Source: CAG-877 sp963589235 (lineage in GTDB: Bacteria > Bacillota_I > Bacilli_A > RF39 > UBA660). From it: DNA of 5,284 bases. A program made the position numbers and the translations under genes. The notes below the pieces were generated by a model, which worked only from the letters and a program-made list of their open reading frames with translations, was not told the origin of the DNA and ran no database searches. Below, in pieces: positions 1 through 5,162 of this stretch. Where the stretch lies: the NCBI GenBank assembly GCA_963589235.1, contig CAVAJX010000080.1, positions 1 through 5,284 of the forward strand. Reading direction: 5' to 3'. Position 1 is the stretch's first letter. Each line of letters starts with the position of its first letter.

Positions 1-7
1 TAACTAA

Positions 8-49
8 AAATAGTGTCAGTGATTTTTCTCACCAACACTATTTATTATA
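8..49 (+). terminator. Probable rho-independent terminator of an upstream gene
   Basis: Positions 8-16 (AAATAGTGT) pair perfectly with 35-43 (ACACTATTT). Inside, GTGA at 19-22 can pair with TCAC at 29-32 across a 2x2 internal loop, leaving a T-rich apical loop. The + side tail is a broken T run (TTTATTATAG). On the - strand the hairpin is followed by TTTTTAGTTA, so it could work in both directions. No - strand gene is seen nearby, so it most likely ends a + strand gene lying left of the window. The TAA at 1-3 might be that gene's stop codon, but this cannot be tested here. Confidence 0.6.
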
Positions 50-91
50 GAACCTTTATTGAGTACGCTTTTTCTTTTTGTTAAAAAATTA

Positions 92-120
92 TTGGCTAAA
101 CTTCATCTTTGTAATATAAT
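92..120 (+). promoter_or_regulatory. Sigma-A-type promoter of the lipid operon
   Basis: A perfect -10 box TATAAT lies at 115-120, with TTGGCT at 92-97 as the -35 (4 of 6 to TTGACA) and a 17-base spacer. Transcription should begin near 126-128, giving a leader of about 13-15 nt before the ATG at 141. AGGAGA at 130-135 is the ribosome site. No operator-like inverted repeat is visible between the upstream hairpin and the promoter, so there is no sequence hint of a dedicated fatty-acid regulator site. Confidence 0.75.
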
Positions 121-140
121 TGATAATGTAGGAGAAAAAG

Positions 141-719
141 ATGAATAGATTATTTTATAGTATTGTTAGGATATTTTTAAAGATAAATGTTTATTTATTT
201 TTACATCCTAAGGTTATAGGTAAAGAAAATATTACAAAGAATAATTCTTTGGTTTTAGCTGGAAATCATACTTCTTGGTTAGATCCTTTGTTACTTATTG
301 CTGTTGTGCCTAGAAAGGTTCATTTTTTAGCTAAAGTAGAACTTTTTAAAGGTATTGAAGGATTTGTTGTACGCAACATGGGCTGTATTCCTGTTAATCG
401 TAAGATTCATGATAAAGATTCTTTAAAGAATGCTAAAGATGTACTTAAAACTGGTGAAGTTATTGGTATTTTTCCGGAAGGAACAATTAATAGAACAGAT
501 GATATTGTTATGCCTTTTAAGATAGGGGCTGTTAAAATGAGTTCTGATACTAATAGTTTACTTGTACCTTTTGTTATTACTGGTAAATATAGAGTGTTTG
601 GCAAAAGTGTTTGTATTGAGTTTTTACCTGGAAGAAAAATTAGTGATGATTTAGATAAAGAAAATGAAAAGTTGATGAGAGAAATTTCTATAAAACTAGA
701 GAGAGGATGCAAGAAGTAG
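141..719 (+). CDS. PlsC-family acyltransferase, first of a tandem pair
   Basis: This is a 192-residue lysophospholipid / 1-acyl-glycerol-3-phosphate acyltransferase-type protein, which would transfer an acyl group to the glycerol backbone during membrane lipid synthesis. The four family blocks are present in order: NHTSWLD (residues 42-48, catalytic H43 and D48 of HX4D), GCIPVNR (81-87), FPEGT (111-115) and LVPFVITG (141-148). The Arg that usually follows FPEGT is Ile116, which is unusual because that block contacts the acceptor phosphate. The N-terminal 25 residues are hydrophobic and may sit on the membrane. The length is at the short end for the family but complete. AGGAGA six bases upstream supports the ATG. 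It leads a three-gene operon with a second PlsC and an AMP-forming ligase. The family is clear; the exact acceptor (lysophosphatidate or another lysolipid) is not. Confidence 0.9.
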   Translation: MNRLFYSIVRIFLKINVYLFLHPKVIGKENITKNNSLVLAGNHTSWLDPLLLIAVVPRKVHFLAKVELFKGIEGFVVRNMGCIPVNRKIHDKDSLKNAKDVLKTGEVIGIFPEGTINRTDDIVMPFKIGAVKMSSDTNSLLVPFVITGKYRVFGKSVCIEFLPGRKISDDLDKENEKLMREISIKLERGCKK

Positions 720-1307
720 ATGAAAAAGAGAGATAGTATGTTAGGATACAGATTTTTTAAAGCTGTACTTGGACCTATTTTTAAACTTTGGTATAATCCA
801 ACTATTATTGGTAAAGAATATATTCCAGAGGATGGAGCTATTTTAGTAGTTGGTAATCATAAACATTTATGTGATCAATGTTTGCCAATAGTCGCAACTA
901 AGAGACCAATACATTACATGGCTAAGAAAGAGTATTTTGATGGGCATTTTGCTTGGTTTTTTAAAGCAGCTGGATGTATTCCAGTTGATAGGAGTAAAAA
1001 AGATAATAACGCTACTAGTTTGGCTTTAGAAGTACTTAAAGAAGGAAAAGCACTTGGTCTTTTTCCAGAAGGAACTAGAAATAAGACTGATAAGTTTTTA
1101 TTGCCATTTAAGTTTGGTGCTGTTTCTATGGCTTCTAAGACAAATGCTTTAATAGTGCCTTTTGGTATTACAGGAGATTATAAATTTAGGAGTAAGAATT
1201 TAACTGTAAGATTTGGGAAACCATTTAAAGTAGAAGGGGACTTAGAAAAAGCTAATAAGAAGTTAGAAAAAGAAGTAGAGAAGTTAATGAAAGAAAGTAT
1301 GAAATAA
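720..1307 (+). CDS. PlsC-family acyltransferase, second of a tandem pair
   Basis: This 195-residue protein resembles the preceding gene along its whole length, suggesting tandem duplication. The blocks are NHKHLCD (46-52; H47 and D52 form HX4D), GCIPVDR (85-91), FPEGTR (115-120, canonical) and IVPFGITG (145-152). Inside block I the usual Ser/Thr-x-aromatic stretch is replaced by Lys-His-Leu-Cys, the reverse of its neighbour, which has a normal block I but an altered block III. The C-terminus is a lysine/glutamate-rich helix. The ATG at 720 directly follows the previous TAG, with AGAGAGG about 13 bases upstream. An in-frame ATG at 738 (residue 7) with a weak GAGAG site is an alternative and gives an N-terminus that aligns better with its paralogue. 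Translation is probably coupled to the first gene. Acyltransferase activity is strongly expected; the acceptor specificity is not determined. Confidence 0.9.
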   Translation: MKKRDSMLGYRFFKAVLGPIFKLWYNPTIIGKEYIPEDGAILVVGNHKHLCDQCLPIVATKRPIHYMAKKEYFDGHFAWFFKAAGCIPVDRSKKDNNATSLALEVLKEGKALGLFPEGTRNKTDKFLLPFKFGAVSMASKTNALIVPFGITGDYKFRSKNLTVRFGKPFKVEGDLEKANKKLEKEVEKLMKESMK

Positions 1308-1332
1308 TGTTTACTGTGTGGAGGTAGTTTAG

Positions 1333-3054
1333 ATGAATATTATTGATTTGTTGAAGCAAAAGACCATAAAAGTACCTTGGAAAAAGTATTATAATAAAGA
1401 TGAATTAAAATTTAAAGTAGAAGATATATCTATTTATGAAATGTTTAAGAGAAGTGCTCTTAAGAATATGAATTCACCAGCTGTTAATTATTATGGTAAT
1501 GTGTTTAGTTACAAATCTTTTTTAAGTAAAATTGATAAGGCAGCAATATCTTTTAATAGTATTGGTGTTAAGAAAGGTGAAGTTGTTACTATATGTATGC
1601 CTAATACACCTGAAGGGTTAATTAGTTTTTATGCAGCTAGTAAAATAGGGGCAATTAGTAATATGATTCATCCTTTATCTGCTGAGGAAGAGATTAAAGA
1701 TTATTTAATTATGACTAAGAGTAAGTTTTTAGTTGTAGTCGATTTTTGTTATGAAAAGGTTAAGAATATTATTAGTGAGACTGAAGTACGTAAGGTTATT
1801 GTTGTACCAGTTAGTAATTCTATGCTTGCACATATGCAGTTAGGTTATAGATTAAAAACATGGAAGATGAAGAAGCCTAGACGTAGTAAGTTATATATGT
1901 ATTGGAATGACTTTATGTTAAGAAGTTATTTTAATGATTTTGAAGAGAACAAAGCTTTAGCTGAGGATCCAGCTGTTATACTTCATTCTGGTGGTACTAC
2001 TGGTAAACCTAAAGGTATTGTTTTATCTAATGGTAACTTTAATGCTTTAGCTTTACAGGCAAGAGTTATATTTAAGGATTTAAAACCTGGAGATAAGGTT
2101 TTAGGAATTATGCCAATATTTCATGGTTTTGGACTTGGAGTTTCATTTCATATTCCGTTTGGCTTAGGATGTGAAGTTATACTTGTACCACAGTTTAATG
2201 CTAAGAAGTTTGATGAGTTATTAGAAAAGTTTAAACCTAATGTTATTTGTGGTGTTCCTACTTTGTATGAAGCTTTAATAAATACTAAGAATAGAAATTT
2301 AAATCTTAGTATGTTGAAGTATGTTATATCAGGTGGAGATTCATTATCTAGTAATTTAACTGAGCGAATTAATGATTTTTTAAAGGAACACGGTAGTAGA
2401 GTTAAAGTTAGTCAAGGCTATGGTATGACTGAGGCTTTAGCGGCTGTTGCTTTATCCTTTGGCGAGGCTTATAGAGATGGTAGTATTGGTATACCTTTTC
2501 CAGGTAATTATATAAAAATTGTTACTCCTGGTACACAAGATGAAGTTCCATATGGAGAAGATGGTGAGATATGTGTATCTGGTCCTACGGTTATGTTAGG
2601 ATATTTGAATGACGAAAGAGAAACTAATGAGATGTTACAGAAACATAAAGATGGAGCTATCTGGCTACATACAGGTGACATTGGTATGATGAATGAGAAT
2701 GGTATTATTTATTACCGCCAAAGATTAAAAAGAATGATTATTAGTTCTGGTTATAATGTTTATCCTAGTTATGTAGAAAAAGTTATAGAAGAACATCCAG
2801 CTGTTTTAAAATGTAGTGTCATTGGTATACCTCATCCATATAAGGTTGAAGTCCCTAAAGCATATATAGTTTTAAAAGAAGGATATAGTCCTATGTCTGT
2901 TAAAGGTAGTATAAAAGAACATTGTAAAAAGAATTTAGCAGTATATTCTATTCCACATGACTTTGTATATCGTAAGAGTTTACCTAAAACTAGAATGGGT
3001 AAAATTGATTTTAAAAAGTTAGAGGAAGATACTTCTATAGAAGATGAAGAATAA
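1333..3054 (+). CDS. AMP-forming acyl-CoA/acyl-ACP synthetase (ANL superfamily)
   Basis: This 573-residue enzyme should activate a carboxylic acid, probably a fatty acid, with ATP to an acyl-adenylate and then pass it to a thiol (CoA or acyl carrier protein). The adenylate-forming motifs run in order: ATP-binding loop HSGGTTGKPKG (218-228), SGGD (333-336), QGYGMTE (361-367), HTGD (446-449), the hinge region around R464 to SGYNVYP (472-478), and the C-terminal catalytic lysine K557 in the context TRMGK. The length fits long-chain acyl-CoA synthetases. Residues about 162-200 form an insert rich in basic and aromatic residues that could touch the membrane. In the hinge motif the usual Asp is Arg467. 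GGAGGT at 1320-1325, seven bases before the ATG, is a strong ribosome site. The gene lies 25 bases after the second PlsC, and with both PlsC genes it recalls E. coli Aas. Substrate length and CoA versus ACP use cannot be decided from sequence. Confidence 0.92.
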   Translation: MNIIDLLKQKTIKVPWKKYYNKDELKFKVEDISIYEMFKRSALKNMNSPAVNYYGNVFSYKSFLSKIDKAAISFNSIGVKKGEVVTICMPNTPEGLISFYAASKIGAISNMIHPLSAEEEIKDYLIMTKSKFLVVVDFCYEKVKNIISETEVRKVIVVPVSNSMLAHMQLGYRLKTWKMKKPRRSKLYMYWNDFMLRSYFNDFEENKALAEDPAVILHSGGTTGKPKGIVLSNGNFNALALQARVIFKDLKPGDKVLGIMPIFHGFGLGVSFHIPFGLGCEVILVPQFNAKKFDELLEKFKPNVICGVPTLYEALINTKNRNLNLSMLKYVISGGDSLSSNLTERINDFLKEHGSRVKVSQGYGMTEALAAVALSFGEAYRDGSIGIPFPGNYIKIVTPGTQDEVPYGEDGEICVSGPTVMLGYLNDERETNEMLQKHKDGAIWLHTGDIGMMNENGIIYYRQRLKRMIISSGYNVYPSYVEKVIEEHPAVLKCSVIGIPHPYKVEVPKAYIVLKEGYSPMSVKGSIKEHCKKNLAVYSIPHDFVYRKSLPKTRMGKIDFKKLEEDTSIEDEE

Positions 3055-3062
3055 TTATTTTG

Positions 3063-3077
3063 TTTTGCTTGGCAAAA
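3063..3077 (+). other. Small hairpin after the synthetase stop codon
   Basis: TTTTGC (3063-3068) pairs perfectly with GCAAAA (3072-3077) around a three-base TTG loop, eight bases after the synthetase stop codon. It has no T tract and is AU-rich, so it is not a terminator by itself. It may protect the operon mRNA 3' end or may be chance in AT-rich sequence. The overlapping TTGGCA at 3069-3074 resembles a -35 box, but no -10 box follows at proper spacing. Confidence 0.35.
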
Positions 3078-3092
3078 ATTGTGTAAAGTAGG

Positions 3093-3122
3093 GAAAGTTT
3101 CAGTCGAGGGAACTTTCTTTTT
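3093..3122 (+). terminator. Rho-independent terminator of the lipid operon
   Basis: GAAAGTTTC (3093-3101) pairs with GGAACTTTC (3109-3117), eight Watson-Crick pairs plus one G-U, with a seven-base loop. Five T residues follow at once (3118-3122). It lies 38 bases after the stop codon of the synthetase gene and separates the lipid operon from the hydrolase. It is one of the two clearest terminators in the window. Confidence 0.85.
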
Positions 3123-3123
3123 A

Positions 3124-3132
3124 TGTTATTAT
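3124..3132 (+). promoter_or_regulatory. Extended -10 promoter of the hydrolase gene
   Basis: TGT-TATTAT is an extended -10 element (TGn followed by 5 of 6 matches to TATAAT), starting one base after the T tract of the preceding terminator. No recognisable -35 exists at 16-18 bases; that space is the terminator stem, so the promoter would depend on the TG extension. The predicted start is near G3139, about ten bases before the ATG at 3149. A competing reading is TATACT at 3132-3137. The call rests on the motif and on its close match to the promoter of the DUF1003 gene. Confidence 0.5.
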
Positions 3133-3138
3133 ATACTT

Positions 3139-3143
3139 GGTGG
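3139..3143 (+). promoter_or_regulatory. Ribosome site GGTGG that decides the hydrolase start
   Basis: GGTGG lies five bases before the ATG at 3149. GGTG(A) is complementary to the UCACC part of the 16S rRNA anti-Shine-Dalgarno tail, that is, the 3' half of the long site GGAGGTGA. The five-base spacing therefore equals a normal spacing of eight from a GGAGG core. Upstream in-frame starts (TTG 3137, GTG 3140) have no ribosome site, and the TTG lies before the predicted transcript start. Confidence 0.5.
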
Positions 3144-3148
3144 TAATG

Positions 3149-3973
3149 ATGATAAATAGTGTGAATAGCTTTGAAAAAGGATTTAAATATAAATTATATA
3201 GAACTTTTTATGAAGTTGTACATCCAACTATTTCTAAGAAGAATATATCTAGTTATAGAATAATGTTTAAGGATGATATTTTGCCAGTTAGGGTGTTTTA
3301 TCCTAAGAAGGTTTCTAATATAAATAGAATTATATTTTATATAGCTGGTTTTGGTGATGTTACAGGATGTACTGGTAAATATGGTGATATTTGTAAAAGA
3401 ATGGCTTTAAAGACTGATACGTTAGTAATTGCTCTTGATATGGATGATATTGATGATGATAATTATTTAGAAGTATATAAACTTTGTCATAAGACTTGTT
3501 TGTACTTGAATGATGAGTTAGAAAAGTTAAATATTGATGATTTAAAGATATTTTTAACTGGTGATTCATTGGGTGCTAATATGGCAATGAGTATTTGTAA
3601 AGATGAGAAGTTTTCTTTATATAATATGATTTTATTTTATCCGGTTTTATCTTCAAAATGTTTGGATAGAGAAGTTGACTATGAAGTTTTGAAGAGTTTG
3701 AAAAGATATTTTTCGGATAAAAAATTATTAGATAATAGTTTGGTGTTTCCATTAATTGATATTGATTATAAATATAAGAATAATATTTTATTAATTGTTG
3801 GTGATGCCGATCCTATAAAGGATGATGTTCTTAGTTATTATGATTTAGGTCATGTTGGTAATAATGAATTATATATTGTTAATATGTATGGACATGGTTT
3901 TTTAGATGGAATTGATGAAATAGCTTTAGGTAATTTGTTTGATAAAGTAAATGAATTTATGAATAATTGTTAG
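3149..3973 (+). CDS. Alpha/beta hydrolase, fold-3 (HSL-like) esterase/lipase type
   Basis: From ATG 3149 this is a 274-residue cytoplasmic protein with no signal peptide or membrane segment. The hydrolase triad is visible: nucleophile Ser140 in GDSLGAN (138-144), Asp221 in GDADP (218-222) and His249 in GHGF (248-251). This matches the hormone-sensitive-lipase pattern GDSAGGN, D-P-L and HGF. The usual oxyanion motif HGGG is replaced by AGFGDVTG (66-73), and an acidic stretch DMDDIDDD (97-104) stands where the family often has DYRLAPE. An ester-hydrolysing role is likely; the substrate is unknown, and weak or altered activity is possible. In-frame TTG 3137 or ATG 3146 would add four residues or one. 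The gene has its own promoter and terminator, so a link to the upstream lipid operon is proximity only. Confidence 0.75.
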   Translation: MINSVNSFEKGFKYKLYRTFYEVVHPTISKKNISSYRIMFKDDILPVRVFYPKKVSNINRIIFYIAGFGDVTGCTGKYGDICKRMALKTDTLVIALDMDDIDDDNYLEVYKLCHKTCLYLNDELEKLNIDDLKIFLTGDSLGANMAMSICKDEKFSLYNMILFYPVLSSKCLDREVDYEVLKSLKRYFSDKKLLDNSLVFPLIDIDYKYKNNILLIVGDADPIKDDVLSYYDLGHVGNNELYIVNMYGHGFLDGIDEIALGNLFDKVNEFMNNC

Positions 3974-3996
3974 ACCTTTGTAGGTCTTTTCTTTTT
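3972..3996 (+). terminator. Terminator overlapping the hydrolase stop codon
   Basis: AGACCT (3972-3977) pairs perfectly with AGGTCT (3982-3987) around a TTGT loop, followed by TTTCTTTTT. The first two stem bases are the last two of the TAG stop codon, so the hairpin starts inside the gene. The -35 box of the next promoter begins two bases after the T tract. Confidence 0.8.
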
Positions 3997-3997
3997 A

Positions 3998-4027
3998 TTG
4001 TCTAATTCTTACAAAATGTGATATAAT
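3998..4027 (+). promoter_or_regulatory. Promoter of the DUF1003-lipoprotein unit
   Basis: A perfect TATAAT lies at 4022-4027 and is preceded by TGA, making a full extended -10. TTGTCT at 3998-4003 is a fair -35 (4 of 6) with an 18-base spacer. The predicted start is near G4034. This places the ATG at 4032 before or at the transcript start and favours translation from the ATG at 4044. Confidence 0.8.
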
Positions 4028-4033
4028 TTTTAT

Positions 4034-4038
4034 GGTGA
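4034..4038 (+). promoter_or_regulatory. Ribosome site GGTGA that decides the DUF1003 start
   Basis: GGTGA is fully complementary to UCACC in the 16S anti-Shine-Dalgarno tail and lies five bases before the ATG at 4044. It would be the very first bases of the transcript. The layout from the -10 box through this site to the ATG is the same, base for base in spacing, as in front of the hydrolase gene. Confidence 0.55.
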
Positions 4039-4043
4039 ATGGT

Positions 4044-4580
4044 ATGGAAAAAAGAAGAACTAAAAAAGAAATTGTTAAAATGTTACTTAGAAATAATGAA
4101 TTAGAGGCACAAGATGAAGAGGAGTTATTAGATTTATTGGTTGATCAACCTATAGCGATTGATGTTGATAAGCAAGAAGAAGCTAAGATGTCTTTTGGTG
4201 ATAGAGCAGCTGATAAGGTAAGTGAAGTTGCTGGTAGTTGGACATTTGTAATATTATTTTTAATTTTCTTAATAGGCTGGATTATTCTTAATACAGTTAT
4301 ATTAACTACTGGTAATGAAATAGATCCTTATCCGTTTATTTTATTAAACTTATTACTTTCTTGTATTGCGGCTATTCAAGCTCCTATTATTATGATGAGT
4401 CAAAATAGACAAGCTGAAAAGGACAGTTTAAGAAACCAGAATGATTATAGAACTGATTTAAAGAGTGAACTTATATTGGAGTCTTTACATGATCATATTA
4501 ATGAGATGTTAAAGAATCAAAGAAAGATTATTAGATTATTAGAGGATGATAGTAATGATGAAAAAAATATTAAGAAGTAG
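4044..4580 (+). CDS. DUF1003 two-helix inner-membrane protein
   Basis: From ATG 4044 this is a 178-residue protein of the DUF1003 family, recognised by the order FGDRAAD (51-57), GSW (64-66), a first membrane helix (about 67-87), DPYPFILLNLLLS (94-106) leading into a second helix, and the signature APIIMMSQNR (113-122) followed by a charged helix with QAEKD and DYRTDLKSE. The N-terminal 50 residues are soluble and acidic; the C-terminal 55 are a charged, probably coiled helix, so both ends are likely cytoplasmic. The molecular role of the family is not established. ATG 4032 would add four residues but lies before the predicted transcript start. The downstream lipoprotein gene begins inside this gene, so the two are probably made together. 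All family motifs are intact. Confidence 0.9.
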   Translation: MEKRRTKKEIVKMLLRNNELEAQDEEELLDLLVDQPIAIDVDKQEEAKMSFGDRAADKVSEVAGSWTFVILFLIFLIGWIILNTVILTTGNEIDPYPFILLNLLLSCIAAIQAPIIMMSQNRQAEKDSLRNQNDYRTDLKSELILESLHDHINEMLKNQRKIIRLLEDDSNDEKNIKK

Positions 4581-5028
4581 TATTGTATTGGTAATGGTTT
4601 TATTACTTGCAGGATGTGGTAGTAATAGTTCTGTTTCTAGTGATGGAGTTAAAAAATGTACTCGTACTGGAACTGTTACAAATGGTTCTACTGAAATGAA
4701 CTATGAAGTTTATTATAAGGGAGAAGATGTTGTTTTACTTCATTCAACTGAAAAGATTATTAGTGATAGTAGTAGTGTTTTAGATACTTATGAGGAAGCT
4801 TATAAAAGTATTTTTAAACAATATGAAGGTTTAGAATATTATGATAATAAGATTACTAGAAGTAGTAATAGTGTTACTAATGAGATTACTATTAATTATG
4901 AAAAAATTGATATGGGAAAATTACTTGATATTGAAGGTGAAGAAAATAACGTTATAGAAAATGGAAAAGTTAAGTTAGATACTTGGCTTAGTTTCGCTAA
5001 ACAATATGGAGTTACATGTGAGGACTAG
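4555..5028 (+). CDS. Lipoprotein resembling the YehR/DUF1307 family
   Basis: This is a secreted lipoprotein of about 157 residues. The N-terminus has two lysines, a hydrophobic stretch and the lipobox L-A-G-C, with the lipidated cysteine at residue 21, so it should be anchored on the outer face of the membrane. After a Ser-rich linker, the pattern YEVYYKGEDVV..STEKI and the later NEITINYEKIDMGKL..IEG resemble E. coli YehR, the DUF1307 type, whose function is unknown. A second and third cysteine at 35 and 155 frame the domain and could form a disulfide. AGAGG at 4541-4545 lies nine bases before ATG 4555; ATG 4546 and ATG 4558 are alternative starts in the same frame. The gene overlaps the DUF1003 gene by 26 bases, implying coupled translation. 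The lipoprotein call is firm; the family call is from remembered similarity and is moderate. Confidence 0.8.
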   Translation: MMKKILRSSIVLVMVLLLAGCGSNSSVSSDGVKKCTRTGTVTNGSTEMNYEVYYKGEDVVLLHSTEKIISDSSSVLDTYEEAYKSIFKQYEGLEYYDNKITRSSNSVTNEITINYEKIDMGKLLDIEGEENNVIENGKVKLDTWLSFAKQYGVTCED

Positions 5029-5037
5029 GTCCTCTTT
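5020..5037 (+). terminator. Short hairpin with the stop codon as its loop
   Basis: GAGGAC (5020-5025) pairs perfectly with GTCCTC (5029-5034); the three-base loop is the TAG stop codon of the lipoprotein gene. TTTATT follows, and tRNA-Arg begins at 5041. The stem is GC-rich for this genome, so termination is plausible, but the T tract is short and broken. A terminating ribosome would cover the stem. It may instead be a partial terminator or a processing signal ahead of the tRNA. Confidence 0.55.
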
Positions 5038-5040
5038 ATT

Positions 5041-5115
5041 GTTCGAGTAGTTTAATGGATAAAATATTTCCCTCCGACGGAGAAGATGTGAGTTCGATTC
5101 TCACCTTGAACACCA
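5041..5115 (+). tRNA. tRNA-Arg, anticodon CCG
   Basis: This folds as a complete 75-base cloverleaf. The acceptor GTTCGAG pairs with CTTGAAC (one G-U). The D arm is GTTT/AAAT with GG in its loop and an A after it (A20, an arginine identity base in many bacteria). The anticodon stem TTTCC/GGAGA holds the loop CTCCGAC, so the anticodon CCG at 5074-5076 reads CGG. The T arm is GTGAG-TTCGATT-CTCAC, with discriminator A and encoded CCA (5113-5115). It starts six bases after the lipoprotein hairpin, leaving no room for a promoter between them. A weak TTGAAG-16-TATAGA (4931-4958) inside the lipoprotein gene is the only candidate I see, so read-through and processing is equally possible. Confidence 0.93.
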
Positions 5116-5162
5116 AATTAGTGTATTTACTTATTTTTATTTATTTGATAAAATTTTCTTAT

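Noticed and set aside
407..712. 101-codon open frame on the - strand
   Set aside because: It lies wholly opposite the first acyltransferase, shows low-complexity Ser/Leu-rich sequence, no family motif and no promoter or ribosome site; it mirrors the codon bias of the real gene.
3069..3097. TTGGCA as a -35 box for the hydrolase gene upstream of the terminator
   Set aside because: No acceptable -10 box follows at 15-19 bases (the sequence there is G/A-rich), and a transcript from it would run straight into the terminator.
3360..3569. 69-codon open frame on the - strand
   Set aside because: It lies opposite the hydrolase gene and is a His/Tyr/Gln-rich shadow of Asp- and Ile-rich coding sequence, with no supporting signal.
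4555..4580. A7 run in the overlap of the DUF1003 and lipoprotein genes as a programmed frameshift site
   Set aside because: The lipoprotein frame needs a +1 or -2 shift, the frame setting does not match a -1 slippery heptamer, no stimulatory structure is visible, and the lipoprotein has its own start codons, ribosome site and a complete signal peptide.
141..5028. Mollicutes code with UGA as tryptophan
   Set aside because: Conserved Trp residues (for example in NHTSWLD and GSW) are TGG, no gene needs read-through of TGA, and all proteins reach family length under the standard bacterial code.
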